DNA of 64,000 bases from Aliarcobacter cryaerophilus ATCC 43158 (lineage in GTDB: Bacteria > Campylobacterota > Campylobacteria > Campylobacterales > Arcobacteraceae): positions 1,942,910-2,006,909 of the forward strand of contig NZ_CP032823.1 in NCBI RefSeq assembly GCF_003660105.1, written 5' to 3'. The position numbers were made by a program, and so were the translations under genes. The notes under the pieces are model-generated. The model was given only the letters and a program-made list of their open reading frames with translations, did no database searches and was not told the origin of the DNA. This document shows positions 37,310 to 47,558 of the stretch, piece after piece (position 1 is the first letter of the stretch; the number at the start of each line of letters is the position of its first letter).

Positions 37310-37325
37310 GCTTTTACCTCTTATT
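37291..37325. terminator. Bidirectional terminator between phosphoesterase and hsp20
   Basis: AAAAGAGGCAAAAGC (37291-37305), loop CTAA, GCTTTTACCTCTTAT (37310-37324), with one mismatched pair. It overlaps the 3' ends of both convergent genes. Confidence 0.8.
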
Positions 37326-37737
37326 TAATCTCTATTGATTTTTTAGATACATCATCTTTAAGTTTAGGAATAACTATTTCTAAAACTCCGTTATCACTTT
37401 TTGCTTCTATATTTTCAATATCTACATTATCTGGAAGAGTGAAACTTCTTGAAAACTTCCCAAAATATGTCTCTATTTTGTAGTAATCTTCTTGTTTTAT
37501 CTCTTCTTTTGTTTTTCTTTCACCACTTATAGTTAAAATACCTTTGTTTAAATCAACTTTTATATCTTCTTTTTTTACACCTGGCAAATCAACATCAACA
37601 TGATATGCAAACTCACCTTCTCTTGTATTTACAGTTGGTACAAAAGCTGTAACACCTTCACTATTTCCAACTTGTGTATATAAACTTTTTTCTATCTCTT
37701 TTAACTGTTTAAATGGGTCAAATTTTGTTAATAACAT
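37321..37737 (-). CDS. hsp20: Small heat shock protein, Hsp20/alpha-crystallin family
   Basis: A 138-aa ATP-independent chaperone. The alpha-crystallin domain spans ~40-130 with HVDVDLPGVKKEDIKVDLNK, GILTISGERK, and FGKFSRSFTLPDNVD. The C-terminal KSIEIK provides an IxI-like anchor. A CIRCE element and strong promoter precede it, which points to HrcA control. AGGAG lies just before the ATG. Confidence 0.95.
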   Translation of the reverse strand: MLLTKFDPFKQLKEIEKSLYTQVGNSEGVTAFVPTVNTREGEFAYHVDVDLPGVKKEDIKVDLNKGILTISGERKTKEEIKQEDYYKIETYFGKFSRSFTLPDNVDIENIEAKSDNGVLEIVIPKLKDDVSKKSIEIK

Positions 37738-37791
37738 TGTGAACTCCTATTAAAATATTAAGCTTGATAGTAGTTCTATCAAACTGCTGAA

Positions 37792-37833
37792 ATTTTATCA
37801 AATTTTCTAGCACTTGTCAAGATAGAGTGCTAA
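37792..37833 (-). promoter_or_regulatory. hsp20 promoter with CIRCE (HrcA) operator
   Basis: Minus strand: -35 TTGACA (37820-37815), 17-nt spacer, -10 TAAAAT (37797-37792). CIRCE half sites are GAGTGCTAA (37825-37833, exact) and CTAGCACTT (37807-37815, two differences from TTAGCACTC) with a 9-nt spacer. The operator overlaps the -35 box. Confidence 0.85.
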
Positions 37834-37839
37834 TTTATT

Positions 37840-38283
37840 TTACATCATTCCGCAACCACCCATCATTCCAGTTTTGAAAAATCTTGCAGTTACTGTATCC
37901 ATACTTTTTATATGATTTATTAGCCAATTTATTACATCATATTCAATATAATTTTTAAGTCCCAATACATCTCTATTTTTCTCAAAATTATCCCAAACAG
38001 CTCTTATATCTTGAATATTTGCATCATGCTCACCTTTGTGAAACGGATAAGCAAAAAAACCTCTTTTTACCATCTCCTCTTCTTCTGTTGCAAAATGGCT
38101 TACTGTATGTTCAATCCACTCTTTATATTTTAATTTTAAATTCTCAAAATTTTGTAAAGAACGATCTTGATTATAAAGTTCTATATTTTTATAAAGATCA
38201 TTTATTAGATCAACATCTTCATAGTGTGTATCATTCATAAAATCCATATCAACTATAGGTAATCTATTTTTATCTATTAACAT
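37840..38283 (-). CDS. Hemerythrin-family protein
   Basis: A 147-aa four-helix di-iron protein. Predicted ligands are His20 (NDTHYED), His59, Glu67 (HTVSHFATEEEE), His82, His86 (HKGEHD), His124 and Asp129 (NHIKSMD). That is the full set for oxygen binding. The tail GMMGGCGMM is unusual, with Met and one Cys. Arcobacter-type microaerophiles carry many hemerythrins for O2 sensing, storage or delivery. Confidence 0.93.
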   Translation of the reverse strand: MLIDKNRLPIVDMDFMNDTHYEDVDLINDLYKNIELYNQDRSLQNFENLKLKYKEWIEHTVSHFATEEEEMVKRGFFAYPFHKGEHDANIQDIRAVWDNFEKNRDVLGLKNYIEYDVINWLINHIKSMDTVTARFFKTGMMGGCGMM

Positions 38284-38349
38284 TTTAAATCCTAAAAAAT
38301 TTTTGTGATATTATCTATTTTTAAATTATTATATGTTGATTATAGTCAA

Positions 38350-39396
38350 TTATATCCCCGCTCCATTTTCAAAAGTTCTTAGCTTTCTTGTTCTAATTCC
38401 TAAAATATCACCTTTTTTTATATTTTTATCACTAAATTCATAGTGTGGCATCTCAACTAAAACAACTCTTTTTTCATCATTTAAATATGCTAATTCAACT
38501 TTTACAAAAGAACCAGCAAGCTGTATGTATTTTACTTTTGCATGAATTATTGCTTCACTATCATTTATATCAACAATTTCTAATTCATGAGGACGAATAA
38601 GATACTTATTATCTGTTATATCTTCTGAATTAGCACCATCTTCTATCTCTCTTGCATGAAATAGATTTACATTTCCTAAAAAGTTTATTACAAACTCATT
38701 TTTAGGATTATGAAATACCTCTTCTGGAGATCCAATTTGCTCAATTTTCCCTTTGTTTATTACAACAATTCTATTTGCAACTTCAAGTGCTTCTTCTTGG
38801 TCATGTGTTACTAAAATTGTTGTAATTCCAAGCTCCTCTTGAAGCTCTTTTAACCATCTTCTTAAATCTGTTCGCACCTTTGCATCAAGTGCACCAAAAG
38901 GTTCATCAAGTAATAATACTTTTGGTTCAACTGCTAATGCTCTTGCAAGGGCAACTCTTTGACGCTGACCACCAGAAAGCTGCCAAGGAAATCTTGAAGC
39001 AAAGCCATCAAGTTGGATTAGTTTTAAAAGCTTTGTAACTTTCTCTTCAATCTCTTTGTTGCTAAGTCTTTGTTTTTTAGGTTTTACTCTAAGTCCAAAA
39101 GCAATATTTTCAAATACAGTCATATGACGAAACAGTGCATAGTGTTGAAATACAAATCCAATATCTCTATCTTTAATATCTTTTTTTGCTACATCAATAT
39201 TGTTAAATAAAATCTCACCTTTATCTATGCTATCTACAGTTTCTAGTCCTGCAATCATTCTTAAAAGTGTAGTTTTCCCACTTCCTGATGGTCCTAAAAG
39301 TGCTAATAACTCACCTTCAACAATATCTAAATTAATATTTTCCAATGCTGTGAAATTTCCAAAATATTTTGTTAAATTTTTTACTTCTATTTTCAT
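38350..39396 (-). CDS. cysA: Sulfate/thiosulfate ABC transporter ATP-binding protein
   Basis: A 348-aa ABC ATPase: Walker [13 protein letters not shown] (~33-44), signature [15 protein letters not shown], Walker [13 protein letters not shown], and H-loop [31 protein letters not shown] is typical of CysA. The C-terminal part has a TOBE-like domain ([13 protein letters not shown]). It is the third gene of cysT-cysW-cysA. Confidence 0.93.
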   Translation of the reverse strand: MKIEVKNLTKYFGNFTALENINLDIVEGELLALLGPSGSGKTTLLRMIAGLETVDSIDKGEILFNNIDVAKKDIKDRDIGFVFQHYALFRHMTVFENIAFGLRVKPKKQRLSNKEIEEKVTKLLKLIQLDGFASRFPWQLSGGQRQRVALARALAVEPKVLLLDEPFGALDAKVRTDLRRWLKELQEELGITTILVTHDQEEALEVANRIVVINKGKIEQIGSPEEVFHNPKNEFVINFLGNVNLFHAREIEDGANSEDITDNKYLIRPHELEIVDINDSEAIIHAKVKYIQLAGSFVKVELAYLNDEKRVVLVEMPHYEFSDKNIKKGDILGIRTRKLRTFENGAGI

Positions 39397-39410
39397 TATT
39401 TTTTCCTGCT

Positions 39411-40271
39411 TTATTCTTCATTATCTAGTTTTTTAATTTTTCTCTGCACTTTCCACTCTAAAATATATTTTAAAACAAGAGTTAAAAGTGCCAATATTGC
39501 CAAAAGTGTCGAAACAGCAAAAGCTGCTACAAAGTTGTATTCGTTGTATAAAATCTCAACTTGAAGAGGCATTGTGTTTGTAATACCTTGAATGTGACCT
39601 GAAACTACAGAAACAGCCCCAAACTCTCCCATTGCTCTTGCATTACATAAAATTACTCCATAAAGTAAGCCCCACTTTATATTTGGCAAAGTAACTTTCC
39701 AAAATGTTTGAAAACCACTAGCTCCCAATAGAAGTGCAGCTTGTTCTTCATCATTTCCCATCTCTTGCATTAAAGGTATTAGCTCACGTGCCACAAATGG
39801 AAAAGTTACAAATATAGTTGCAAGTACAATTCCAGGAACTGCAAAAATTATTTGAATATCATTTTCTATTAAATAGTGCCCAAACCATCCTTGCGCACCA
39901 AAAAGCAAAATATATACAAAACCTGAAATAACAGGACTTACAGCAAAAGGTAAATCAATCAAAGTAATTAAAAAACTTTTACCAAAAAATGAGTATTTGG
40001 CTATTGCCCAAGATGCACATATTCCAAAAATAACATTTAAAGGAACTGCAATAGCTGCTGTTATAAATGTAAGTTTTATTGCACTTAATACATACTCATC
40101 ATTAAAACTTAAAAAATATGCTTCATAACCTTTTCTAAATGCTTCTGCAAAAATTGTAATTAAAGGAACTACAAGCATTAAAAATAAAAATGCTACTGCT
40201 ACAAAAATCAAAGAGTACTTTACAAATCTTGATTCTGTTTGTGAACTTTGTGAATTACTTATAGTTTTCAT
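39411..40271 (-). CDS. cysW: Sulfate/thiosulfate ABC transporter permease CysW
   Basis: A 286-aa permease. I chose the ATG at 40271 because GGAGG lies just upstream and it makes an ATGA overlap with the cysT stop; a further upstream ATG exists at 40304 in frame. Six hydrophobic segments are visible, and the EAA loop is [46 protein letters not shown] is the CysW hallmark. Confidence 0.93.
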   Translation of the reverse strand: MKTISNSQSSQTESRFVKYSLIFVAVAFLFLMLVVPLITIFAEAFRKGYEAYFLSFNDEYVLSAIKLTFITAAIAVPLNVIFGICASWAIAKYSFFGKSFLITLIDLPFAVSPVISGFVYILLFGAQGWFGHYLIENDIQIIFAVPGIVLATIFVTFPFVARELIPLMQEMGNDEEQAALLLGASGFQTFWKVTLPNIKWGLLYGVILCNARAMGEFGAVSVVSGHIQGITNTMPLQVEILYNEYNFVAAFAVSTLLAILALLTLVLKYILEWKVQRKIKKLDNEE

Positions 40272-41122
40272 ATTGCCTCCATTCCTTTTCTTCTTGAACT
40301 CCATCTTTGTAAAATATTAATTAAAAGTAACATTACAAAAGAGATTAAAAGCATCACAACTGCAATTGCAGTAGCACCTGCAAAATCATACTGTTCAAGC
40401 TTTGTAATAATCAAAAGTGTGCTAATCTCTGTTTTAAATGGCATATTTCCAGCTATAAAAACAACAGAACCATACTCACCCAAAGCTCTTGCAAAAGATA
40501 GTGCAAATCCTGTTAAAACTGCTGGAAAAATTGTAGGAAGTATCACTTTATAAAAAGTTTGCCATCTACTAGCTCCCAAACTAGCACTTGCTTCTTCTTG
40601 CTCAATTTGAATCTCTTCAAGTGCAGGTTGAACTGTTCTTACAACAAAAGGAAGTCCAATAAATATTAAAGCAATTGTAATCCCAATTGGTGTAAATACT
40701 ATTTTAATTCCAAGTGGCTCTAAAATTTGCCCAAACCAACCAGAACTTGAATATAGTGTTGTAAGTGCAATACCTGAAACAGCTGTTGGAAGTGCAAAAG
40801 GTAAATCAACAATTGCATCAAAGACTCTTTTACCAAAAAATGTATATCGCACCAAACACCAAGCAACAATTACTCCAAAAATTGTATTTACAACTGCTGC
40901 TATTAGTGAAGTAACAAAAGTCAATTTATAACTAGCAACTACTCTTGCATCTGTTGTAGCACTTATAAAAGCATCAAATCCCATACTAAAAGCTTCAGTA
41001 AAAAGTGCAATTAGTGGAATGATTACAATAATACTTAAATAAAATACCGTATAACCCATAGTCAAACCAAAACCAGGAATTGTTGAATTTGGTCTTTTTA
41101 ATATTCCAAAATTTAATCTCAT
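40268..41122 (-). CDS. cysT: Sulfate/thiosulfate ABC transporter permease CysT (CysU)
   Basis: A 284-aa permease with six hydrophobic segments. The EAA loop is [42 protein letters not shown] is the CysT hallmark. First gene of cysTWA. The separate sbp operon 6 kb upstream would supply the binding protein. Confidence 0.94.
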   Translation of the reverse strand: MRLNFGILKRPNSTIPGFGLTMGYTVFYLSIIVIIPLIALFTEAFSMGFDAFISATTDARVVASYKLTFVTSLIAAVVNTIFGVIVAWCLVRYTFFGKRVFDAIVDLPFALPTAVSGIALTTLYSSSGWFGQILEPLGIKIVFTPIGITIALIFIGLPFVVRTVQPALEEIQIEQEEASASLGASRWQTFYKVILPTIFPAVLTGFALSFARALGEYGSVVFIAGNMPFKTEISTLLIITKLEQYDFAGATAIAVVMLLISFVMLLLINILQRWSSRRKGMEAI

Positions 41123-41139
41123 TTAAACCCTTTTTATAT

Positions 41140-41164
41140 AACATACACTAGATTAGTGAATGTT
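41140..41164. promoter_or_regulatory. Inverted repeat in the cysT leader
   Basis: AACATaCACTA-GAT-TAGTGaATGTT: 11-base arms with one mismatched pair, 18 bases before the cysT ATG. The sbp leader has a similar ATATACACTA at 47580-47589. It could be a second operator or an RNA hairpin near the ribosome site. Confidence 0.4.
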
Positions 41165-41180
41165 AAAATTAGACAAAAAA

Positions 41181-41205
41181 ATAGATGATTAAATTAATCA
41201 TCTAT
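41181..41205. repeat. Perfect 12-bp inverted repeat in the cysT upstream region
   Basis: ATAGATGATTAA (41181-41192), A, TTAATCATCTAT (41194-41205). It overlaps the left part of the Rrf2 operator candidate, so it may be part of a binding site or fold in the early leader. Confidence 0.5.
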
Positions 41206-41223
41206 AAAATTGGTGAATTATAA
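41198..41223 (-). promoter_or_regulatory. Rrf2-type operator candidate, cysT promoter
   Basis: TCATCTATAAAATTGGTGAA followed by TTATAA. It aligns base for base with the sites before sbp and before the Rrf2 gene. On the minus strand TTATAA acts as the likely -10, so a bound protein would cover the transcription start. Confidence 0.6.
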
Positions 41224-41288
41224 CTATTTCTTTTTTATTTGTCAAGAAAAAGGAAAAAGCTTGTTTATCCTTTTTACTTTTTTTTTAA

Positions 41289-43550
41289 TTAAATCCCTAT
41301 ATCTCTACTTTTTACACTATCTTTTCCATAAAACTCTTTACTATTTGTATCATCTACAATTACTTTTGCGATACTATCTGTTAGTTTTGCAATTTCGTTT
41401 GTTTGTGATGCAATTTGTGCATTTTGTTGAGTTTGTCTATCAAGATTATTAACAACATCATTAATTTGTTCAATTCCCAATAGTTGTTCTTTTGAAGAGT
41501 TTTGAATATCTTTAATTAAACTCATAGTTTGAGAAATATTTGAATTTAACTCTTTATACCCTTCAATCATACTATTTGCAATCTCTTTCCCTTCATTTGC
41601 TTTTTTTGTAGCATTTTCAACTATATCTTTAATCTCTTTTGCAGCTTCTGAACTTCTACTTGCTAGATTTCGCACCTCTTGAGCAACAACTGCAAACCCT
41701 TTTCCAGCTTCTCCAGCAGTTGCTGCTTCAACAGCTGCATTTAGACTTAAAATATTTGTTTGAAATGCAATATTATCAATTACGCTTATAGCTTCATTTA
41801 CTAAATTTACTTGAGTATTTATCTCATCCATAGCAATAGTTGTTTGATTTGCATATTTCTCACCAACAACTACAGATTTTGTAACATCATTTGATAATAG
41901 TGACATTTTTGTAATATTTTCACTATTACTTCTAACAGTTGATGTAATCTCTTCAATAGCAGCTGCTGTCTCTTCAAGACTTGCTGCTGCACTATTTGAA
42001 GAACTATTCAATTTATTTACATTTTCAAGTAAAACATTTGAACTATCACCAAGAGTTAATCCATTTTTTTTATTCTCTATTAACATAGTTGTAATAGACT
42101 CACCCAAAGTATTAACACCATTTGCAAGTTTTAATAGATGTTCTTTTAAATCTTTTGTTGGAATTTTGCTCAAATAGTTATATTTTGAATATTGTTCCAA
42201 AATATCAAGTACATTTTCAATATTATTTTCTAAATTATTTGCCATTTGGTTTAAAACATTTTTTAGTTGCAACAATGCTGGATTTGATACTTCTATATTT
42301 ATTCTTTGACATAAATCACCATGTTCAAACTCTCCTAAAACAGAAATTGTTTCACTTATAAGTTTTCTATCCTCTTCTATGCCTTGTCTTGTTTTTTCAA
42401 TATTATCACTTAAAACTTTTGACATTCTTCCAAATTCATCTTTTGTATTTACATGTACAAAATCTATACTATCTTTTTGTCTATTTAAGTAAGAGAAAAA
42501 TTCATCTAAATCTTTATTTATTATCAAAAGTGGCTCATTTACTGTTTTTTTGATAATAAAATAACTTATTCCAAGTAAAGTAAATAATAGTGCTATTCCG
42601 CCAAATATAGAGTATTGTCTTAATGTGTAATTCAATGCAAGTAGATCATCAATATCAGAGCTAGTTACAATAACAATATTCCACTCTTCAAAAGTTGTAA
42701 AAGCTGATAATTTATCTATTACTTCTTTACCATCATTAAATTCATAATCTATTACACCTTCTTTTAAAACTAGCATTTGCTTTAAAGCATCTGCTACATT
42801 TTTATCAAGCTCACTTAATTTTTTATTTTTTAAAGTTGGATGAATTGTTAAAGTTTCTGTTTTAGAATCAATTATATATAAATACCCTTTATCTCCAAAC
42901 TTAATTCTCTTTAGTTTTTCTTCTAAAATTGTATATAACTTATCAAAATTATATGCCACAAATAAAATTCCAATCACCTCATTATTTTTAATAACTGGCT
43001 CATAAACTGTCATATATTTTTTTCCAAAAAGCTCAGCAACTCCTAAATATCTCTCTTTATTTAAGATTTTTGAAAAAGCTTGGCTATCTTTTGCTAAAAA
43101 TGTTCCAATTGCTCTTGAACCATCTTCTTTATACAAAGATGTTGCAATCCTAAAAAATCCATCATCTTGCTTTATAAATATTGTAGCAACAGCTCCTGTT
43201 GTTTGAGTAAAATTATCTATAATAGAGTTGTTATTATTTAGAACAACTCCATTTGAAGTTAAAGATGAAGTCTTAAAACCATTTATATCTATTTTATTTG
43301 AATGGTCAATTTCAAGATTGTTTAATTGCGTAGAAAGAACATTTGAAACTGAAAGTGCAGACTCTTTTATTGATTCATTCAAAACTTCAAAAGTAGCTTT
43401 TATATCTAAAACTCTATCTTGAAATGTATTTTTAACATCTGTTGTTATAAAGTTTTTTACAACAACACTAATACTAATAACTGCAAAAACTAAAATGATT
43501 GTTACTGCTAAAGATTGAAATAAAGAGACTTTCTTTATTACTGAATTCAT
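41289..43550 (-). CDS. Methyl-accepting chemotaxis protein with double Cache sensor
   Basis: A 753-aa receptor. TM1 is ~9-31. The periplasmic part (~32-305) looks like a Cache_3-Cache_2 fusion ([36 protein letters not shown], then [21 protein letters not shown]). TM2 is ~310-332, followed by HAMP-like sequence and a long signalling domain. The conserved tip is [20 protein letters not shown] and [13 protein letters not shown]. Methylation-type [12 protein letters not shown] is visible. The ligand is unknown. It sits between the cysT and sbp operons. Confidence 0.93.
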   Translation of the reverse strand: MNSVIKKVSLFQSLAVTIILVFAVISISVVVKNFITTDVKNTFQDRVLDIKATFEVLNESIKESALSVSNVLSTQLNNLEIDHSNKIDINGFKTSSLTSNGVVLNNNNSIIDNFTQTTGAVATIFIKQDDGFFRIATSLYKEDGSRAIGTFLAKDSQAFSKILNKERYLGVAELFGKKYMTVYEPVIKNNEVIGILFVAYNFDKLYTILEEKLKRIKFGDKGYLYIIDSKTETLTIHPTLKNKKLSELDKNVADALKQMLVLKEGVIDYEFNDGKEVIDKLSAFTTFEEWNIVIVTSSDIDDLLALNYTLRQYSIFGGIALLFTLLGISYFIIKKTVNEPLLIINKDLDEFFSYLNRQKDSIDFVHVNTKDEFGRMSKVLSDNIEKTRQGIEEDRKLISETISVLGEFEHGDLCQRINIEVSNPALLQLKNVLNQMANNLENNIENVLDILEQYSKYNYLSKIPTKDLKEHLLKLANGVNTLGESITTMLIENKKNGLTLGDSSNVLLENVNKLNSSSNSAAASLEETAAAIEEITSTVRSNSENITKMSLLSNDVTKSVVVGEKYANQTTIAMDEINTQVNLVNEAISVIDNIAFQTNILSLNAAVEAATAGEAGKGFAVVAQEVRNLASRSSEAAKEIKDIVENATKKANEGKEIANSMIEGYKELNSNISQTMSLIKDIQNSSKEQLLGIEQINDVVNNLDRQTQQNAQIASQTNEIAKLTDSIAKVIVDDTNSKEFYGKDSVKSRDIGI

Positions 43551-43664
43551 AATATCCCCTAAATTATAATTTAAGAGATTATAATAACCAAAAATTTATA
43601 ATTGAAAGATGGATATAAATATTATTTATAATAAATATCTATAAAGATTATAATCTGTTACTAT

Positions 43665-43694
43665 TTTACATAATTATAAAAATAATTATGTAAA
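43665..43694. repeat. Perfect 13-bp inverted repeat after the EAL gene
   Basis: TTTACATAATTAT (43665-43677), AAAA, ATAATTATGTAAA (43682-43694). It lies 15 bases beyond the EAL gene stop and upstream of the receptor gene, with no T-run. It could be an operator or weak terminator. Confidence 0.5.
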
Positions 43695-43708
43695 TGAAAT
43701 TATTAAGT

Positions 43709-44935
43709 TTAATATAATCTTATATCTTTAATATTTTTAGGCTCATCAAATAAATATCCCTGAAAATAGTCAATTTCTAGCTCTTTACAAGTTTTAAAAA
43801 TCTCTTTTGTTGATACAAACTCAGCAACTGTTTTTATACCAACTTTTTTTGCAAAAAATACTATTGCTTCAACAACTGCTTTAGCTGAAAGAGATTTATT
43901 TATATCTTGAATAATAGAACCATCTAATTTTATAAAATCTGCTTGCAATTTAACTAAATATGAGAAATTTGAGTAACCTGTTCCAAAATCATCAATTGCT
44001 ATTTTTACACCTAAATTTTTAACTATTTTTATAAAAGATACTAGTTCTTCTATATTTTCAACACCTTCGCTTTCTGTTATTTCTATAGTTAAAAAATAAC
44101 CGACATCATGTTCACATATTTTTTGAATCAAAAAATCACAAATATCTTTTTCTAAAATATCACTAATCGATAAATTTATACTAAATTCTATATTTTTACC
44201 TTCAAAGAATTCAAATGATTTTTGAACTACCTTTTTTGTTATTTCACCATATAAATTTATCTTTTTTGCTCTATCTATAAAGAAATAAGGAGATACTATC
44301 TCTCCTTTTGTATCTTTCATTCTTACTAAAACCTCATATTTTTTATCATTTTGATTACTAATTGATTGTGCGAAAATCTCAAATCTATCTTTTTTTATAG
44401 CTTGAATAATTTGTGCCTCCCAATATAAATCTTGCTCTATTGACAAAGAGTTAGGGTGACACACTTGATGTTGTTCACTATCAAAAATTACTAAATTATG
44501 TTTTAAGACTCTTGTTTGTTTTAGTGCAAATTCTGCACAAAATAGAAGTTCTGGATAGTTTATAGCAACTCCAGCTCTTAAGGGAATATATACTTTATGA
44601 CCATCAAGTTCAATTGGTGAGTATCCAAAATGCCAAGTAGTGGCTTTTATAGTTTGAATAAATCTCTCTTTTGAAATATCTTCACTTGCAGTTGCAACAA
44701 AAATATCTCCACCTAAATAGTACATTTGACTATTTTCAAATCTCTCTTGAAGCCTAAAAGAGATTATTTTTAATATTTTTTCTCCAAAATCATACCCATA
44801 ATAGTGATTTATATTTCCAAAACCACTTATATCAAATATTACAAGTTTATTAAAAAAGCCATTTTCTACATCTTCTAAAAAAGATTTTCTATTTGGTAGT
44901 AAAATCTCATCATTTTTACTCTCTTTATTTACCAC
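43709..44935 (-). CDS. EAL-domain cyclic-di-GMP phosphodiesterase with degenerate GGDEF
   Basis: A 408-aa protein. The GGDEF-like domain (~10-150) has YLGGDIF in place of GGDEF and is probably not a cyclase. The EAL domain (~165-405) has YEVLVRM for EAL, then NLSISDI, EITESEG, IDDFGTGYSN, KLDGSII and AEFVS. The metal-binding acidic residues and DDFGTG loop look intact, so phosphodiesterase activity is plausible. It starts at GTG 44935 after AAAGGGG. Confidence 0.9.
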   Translation of the reverse strand: MVNKESKNDEILLPNRKSFLEDVENGFFNKLVIFDISGFGNINHYYGYDFGEKILKIISFRLQERFENSQMYYLGGDIFVATASEDISKERFIQTIKATTWHFGYSPIELDGHKVYIPLRAGVAINYPELLFCAEFALKQTRVLKHNLVIFDSEQHQVCHPNSLSIEQDLYWEAQIIQAIKKDRFEIFAQSISNQNDKKYEVLVRMKDTKGEIVSPYFFIDRAKKINLYGEITKKVVQKSFEFFEGKNIEFSINLSISDILEKDICDFLIQKICEHDVGYFLTIEITESEGVENIEELVSFIKIVKNLGVKIAIDDFGTGYSNFSYLVKLQADFIKLDGSIIQDINKSLSAKAVVEAIVFFAKKVGIKTVAEFVSTKEIFKTCKELEIDYFQGYLFDEPKNIKDIRLY

Positions 44936-44966
44936 ATTTAGCCCCTTTTAAAATGAAAAGAGATTT

Positions 44967-46115
44967 TTAATCTTGGTTATCATTTATCCAAGATGTAATC
45001 CCACCTTTTAAACTATAAAGTTCTCCTTTGTAACCAGCTTTTTTTAATTTTGAAATAGCCTCTTTACTTTTAAGTCCTATTGTACAAATCAATACAACTT
45101 TTTTTGTTTCATCTATCTCATATGCTCTGTTTAGCAAATCTTCAAATGGTATATTTTTTGAATTATAAATATTTTTAGCTTGAAAATCGGTACTAATTCT
45201 AACATCAATTAACAAAATTTGTTCTTTTTTATCAATTAACTCTTTTAAATTTTCGCCACTTAACTCTTTAAATTCAATCTCTTTTCCAATATCTTTTAAT
45301 CCACAAAACTCTTCATAATCAATGAGTTCTTTTATAGTTGCATTATCTCCACAAACTTTACAATTTTCATCTTTTTTTATTTTATACTCTTTAAAATCCA
45401 TTTTTAAAGCATTTAAAGTAAGTAATCTTCCTTTTAATGTTTCCCCTATTTCTAAAACTGTTTTTATAGTTTCACTTGCTTGAATAGTTCCAATAATTCC
45501 AGGTAAAACTCCTAAAACTCCAGCTTCTGAGCAAGATGGAACAAGTCCAGCTTTTGGTGGTTCTGGAAAAATACATCTATAACAAGGGCTATTTTTATCT
45601 GTATTAAAAACTGTTGATTGCCCTTCAAATCTAAAAATTGCTCCATAAACAAAAGGTTTATTTAAAAAAACACAAGCATCATTTATCAAATATCTTGTTT
45701 GAAAATTATCTGTTCCATCTACAACAATATCGAAGTTTTTTATAATTTCTAAAGCATTTTGACTTGTTAATTTATCATTATAAGCTAGTACTTCAATATT
45801 TGGATTTATTGCATTTATTCTAGTTTTAGCTGAGTTTACTTTTGGATTTCCTATTTCATTTGTTGAGTGAATAATCTGTCTTTGTAAATTTGATTCATCA
45901 AGAGTATCAAAATCAATTATTCCAATAGTTCCAATACCAGCTGCACTAAGATACAAAAGAACAGGAGAACCTAAAGCTCCTGTTCCCACAACTAAAACCT
46001 TTGAGTTTTTTAATTTTAGTTGTCCTTTTAATCCAACTTCTGGAAGTATTAAATGCCTGCTATATCTATTTATCTCTTCTTGTGAAAGTCTAGCTTGTTT
46101 TGAAGTTTCTGACAT
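44967..46115 (-). CDS. MoeB/ThiF-type E1-like adenylyltransferase with rhodanese domain
   Basis: A 382-aa protein of the MoeZ/Uba4 layout. Adenylation domain (~10-250): RYSRHLILPEVGLKGQ, VVGTGALGSPV (ATP loop), DFDTLDESNLQRQ, zinc Cys pairs CYRC and CKVC. Rhodanese (~280-378): VVLICTIGLKSKEA with the sulfur-carrying Cys. It would adenylate and thiolate a small carrier protein, here probably the MoaD/ThiS-like product encoded just upstream. It lies in the sbp operon, implying a sulfur-assimilation role. Confidence 0.9.
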   Translation of the reverse strand: MSETSKQARLSQEEINRYSRHLILPEVGLKGQLKLKNSKVLVVGTGALGSPVLLYLSAAGIGTIGIIDFDTLDESNLQRQIIHSTNEIGNPKVNSAKTRINAINPNIEVLAYNDKLTSQNALEIIKNFDIVVDGTDNFQTRYLINDACVFLNKPFVYGAIFRFEGQSTVFNTDKNSPCYRCIFPEPPKAGLVPSCSEAGVLGVLPGIIGTIQASETIKTVLEIGETLKGRLLTLNALKMDFKEYKIKKDENCKVCGDNATIKELIDYEEFCGLKDIGKEIEFKELSGENLKELIDKKEQILLIDVRISTDFQAKNIYNSKNIPFEDLLNRAYEIDETKKVVLICTIGLKSKEAISKLKKAGYKGELYSLKGGITSWINDNQD

Positions 46116-46187
46116 AATTATCCTTTAAAATTCAACTGCAAGGATAACACAAGAGATATTTATATTATCTTTTATTTCCTACACAAA

Positions 46188-46451
46188 TTATGATGCTTGA
46201 AATAAAATTATCTTGTCATCTTCATAAACTTTTGTATCAAAACTCTCTAAACTATTTATATTCTCTTCATTAAGATATATATTTACATAATTCTTTAATT
46301 TTCCATCATCTGTATAAATATGATTTCCTAAATCTTTATGCTCTTTTAGTAGATTTCCTACAATATCTTTGATACTTTCACCTTGCAAAGCAATTTCGAA
46401 TCTACCATTTGTATATGTTTTTAACTCTCTAGTTATATAAACTTTTGCCAT
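46188..46451 (-). CDS. MoaD/ThiS/CysO-like ubiquitin-fold protein lacking the GG tail
   Basis: An 87-aa protein from the ATG at 46451 (AAGGAGT upstream); a further upstream ATG at 46481 has no ribosome site. Its pattern matches CysO: KTYTNGRFEIALQGESIKDI, LKEHKDLGNHIYTDDGKLKN, YVNIYLNEENINSLES, DDKIILFQAS. CysO ends ILPAVAGG, whereas this ends FQAS. The diglycine needed for adenylation and thiocarboxylate formation is absent. The sbp and MoeB-rhodanese neighbours argue it is functional in sulfur metabolism. Confidence 0.75.
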   Translation of the reverse strand: MAKVYITRELKTYTNGRFEIALQGESIKDIVGNLLKEHKDLGNHIYTDDGKLKNYVNIYLNEENINSLESFDTKVYEDDKIILFQAS

Positions 46452-46484
46452 TTTATAACTCCTTTTTAAGAAATCTGACATAAT

Positions 46485-47558
46485 CTATTTATAGATTAAA
46501 TCAAATGTTCCACCATCATTAAAATGTGTTTTTTGTGCATTTTCCCAACTTTCAAAAACATCATCTATTTTAAATAGTTCTAATTTTGGGAATATTTCTA
46601 ATTTTTCTTTACTAACTAAATTTGTGATACTAGGTCTATAATAATGTTTTGCTGCTAATTCTTGACCATCTTTTGAATATAAATAATTTAAATACTCATT
46701 TGAAACATTTAAAGTACCTTTATGCTCAGCATTCTTATTTACAACAGTTACAGGTGGTTCGGCTAATATTGAAACAGATGGAACAACTATTTCAAACTCA
46801 TCTTTGCCTAATTCATTTATTGCTAAAAAGGCCTCATTTTCCCAAGCAAGTAAAACATCTCCAATTTTTCTTTGAACAAATGTATTTGTAGCTCCTCTAG
46901 CACCTGAATCAAGAACTGGAACATGTTTTAGGAGTTTTGAAACATACTCTTTTGCTTTTTCATTGGCTTTTTTATAAGCTTCAGAATTAAAATCAATTTT
47001 GTTTAAAGTTCCTAACTCTTGTTTTAGCCCATAAGCATAAGCAGCAAGATAGTTCCATCTAGCTCCTCCAGAAGTTTTTGGATTTGGAGTAATAACTTCA
47101 ACGCCATCTTTTATTAAATCATTCCAATCTTTAATTCCTTTTGGATTTCCTTTTCTTACTAAAAATACTATAGTTGAAGTATAAGGTGAAGAGTTATACT
47201 CTAATTTTTTTTGCCAATCTTTTGGAAATAAATTCGCTTTTTGACTAATTGCATCAACATCATAAGCTAGTGCTAAAGTTACAACATCTGCTTTTAATCC
47301 ATCAATTACTGCTCGTGCTTGTTTACCTGAACCACCGTGTGACTGCTTTATTGTTACTTTTTGTCCACTTTTTTCTTGCCAATATTTTGCAAAATTCTTG
47401 TTATACTCTTCATAAAACTCTCTTGTTGGGTCATACGATACATTTAAAATCTCTATAGATTTTTTTTCTGCCTCTGCTTTATAATCATAATCTTTCGCAA
47501 AACTTAATGTTGATATTAGCAATGATGCTAACGCTATGTTTTTTATATTTTTTATCAT
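46485..47558 (-). CDS. sbp: Sulfate/thiosulfate-binding periplasmic protein
   Basis: A 357-aa protein with a signal peptide (~1-21). [20 protein letters not shown] is the Sbp hallmark, followed by [41 protein letters not shown] and LLAWENEA. It delivers sulfate to CysTWA. It begins its own transcript (sbp-moaD-like-moeB), preceded by an Rrf2-type operator. Confidence 0.95.
   Translation of the reverse strand: MIKNIKNIALASLLISTLSFAKDYDYKAEAEKKSIEILNVSYDPTREFYEEYNKNFAKYWQEKSGQKVTIKQSHGGSGKQARAVIDGLKADVVTLALAYDVDAISQKANLFPKDWQKKLEYNSSPYTSTIVFLVRKGNPKGIKDWNDLIKDGVEVITPNPKTSGGARWNYLAAYAYGLKQELGTLNKIDFNSEAYKKANEKAKEYVSKLLKHVPVLDSGARGATNTFVQRKIGDVLLAWENEAFLAINELGKDEFEIVVPSVSILAEPPVTVVNKNAEHKGTLNVSNEYLNYLYSKDGQELAAKHYYRPSITNLVSKEKLEIFPKLELFKIDDVFESWENAQKTHFNDGGTFDLIYK

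Noticed and set aside
38350..41122. Reading the ABC operon as a molybdate transporter
   Set aside because: CysT/CysW-specific segments ([24 protein letters not shown]), two different permeases and the sbp gene nearby indicate sulfate/thiosulfate.
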